A stretch of 24,386 bases of DNA from JBQTKD01 sp052389435. GTDB lineage: Bacteria; Actinomycetota; Actinomycetes; Sporichthyales; Sporichthyaceae. This document shows positions 24,311 to 24,386 of this stretch, in pieces. The stretch is from NCBI GenBank assembly GCA_052389435.1, contig JBQTIB010000070.1, forward strand, positions 1-24,386, given 5' to 3'. Position numbers and translations under genes: made by a program. Under the pieces are notes generated by a model that saw only the letters and a list, made by a program, of their open reading frames with translations, was not told where the DNA came from and searched no databases. Position 1 is the first letter of the stretch. Every line of letters starts with the position of its first letter.

Positions 24311-24386
24311 GGGGGGCCCCCCCCCCCCCCCGAGGAGGCCCGGGGGGAAAAAGTGGGAAACAACCGGGTTTTTCGGGGGGTGTGCA
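24311..24386. other. Low-complexity contig end, probable sequencing artefact
   Basis: Six G are followed by fifteen C (24317-24331), then several G-, A- and T-runs up to the last base. Nothing elsewhere in the window looks like this. It is best read as low-quality sequence at a contig edge, so no promoter or gene upstream of ssb should be inferred from it. Confidence 0.7.

Overview
The window is very GC-rich (roughly 70 % by eye) with strong G/C bias at third codon positions and frequent GTG starts. Its gene content is typically actinobacterial: a Cys-less RpiB with the GSGNGE loop, a GlbO-type truncated haemoglobin, an actinobacterial HNH protein, a DUF5130 protein, EttA next to an extra SSB, and PepN. 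I cannot name the genus. No rRNA, tRNA, CRISPR array, insertion sequence or phage gene was recognised. The last ~75 bases (a 15-C run and other homopolymers) look like a poorly resolved contig end.

Layout. (1) 150-4317: a TetR-family regulator followed by a catabolic gene set (BKACE/DUF849 beta-keto acid cleavage enzyme, crotonase, class III CoA-transferase, Tautomerase_3-type tautomerase) ending in a strong terminator. The same TATGTGNNCATA dyad occurs in front of the regulator and inside the promoter of the catabolic genes, so the regulator probably controls both. (2) 4366-6185: a lone Uma2 nuclease-fold gene, then on the minus strand a ribbon-helix-helix/PIN toxin-antitoxin pair reading into rpiB. 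(3) 6304-12490: pepN (plus), and on the minus strand HNH protein, malQ, a small membrane protein and a DUF5130 protein. (4) 12673-15986: prolyl oligopeptidase, a short MscS-type channel and glbO, translationally linked on the plus strand. (5) 15989-18810 (minus): a Tat-exported multicopper oxidase and, upstream of it, an exported-domain/CopD-like membrane protein, a plausible copper-related pair. (6) 19241-21137 (minus): a two-gene nucleic-acid repair operon, an Rnl2-like ligase overlapping an HD-phosphoesterase/P-loop kinase fusion (HD-Pnk type). Together they carry 3'-end healing, 5'-end healing and sealing. (7) 21187-24249 (minus): ssb, ettA and two tandem hotdog thioesterases.

The backbone rpiB / pepN / DUF5130 / HNH / glbO / thioesterase / ettA / ssb resembles, from memory, the Mycobacterium tuberculosis Rv2465c-Rv2478c neighbourhood. 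The toxin-antitoxin pair, malQ, prolyl oligopeptidase/MscS, copper pair and RNA-repair pair would then be lineage-specific insertions into a conserved core. The two items I rate highest are the HD-Pnk/ligase repair operon and the TetR-controlled BKACE-crotonase-CoA-transferase-tautomerase cassette, whose substrate I cannot assign.
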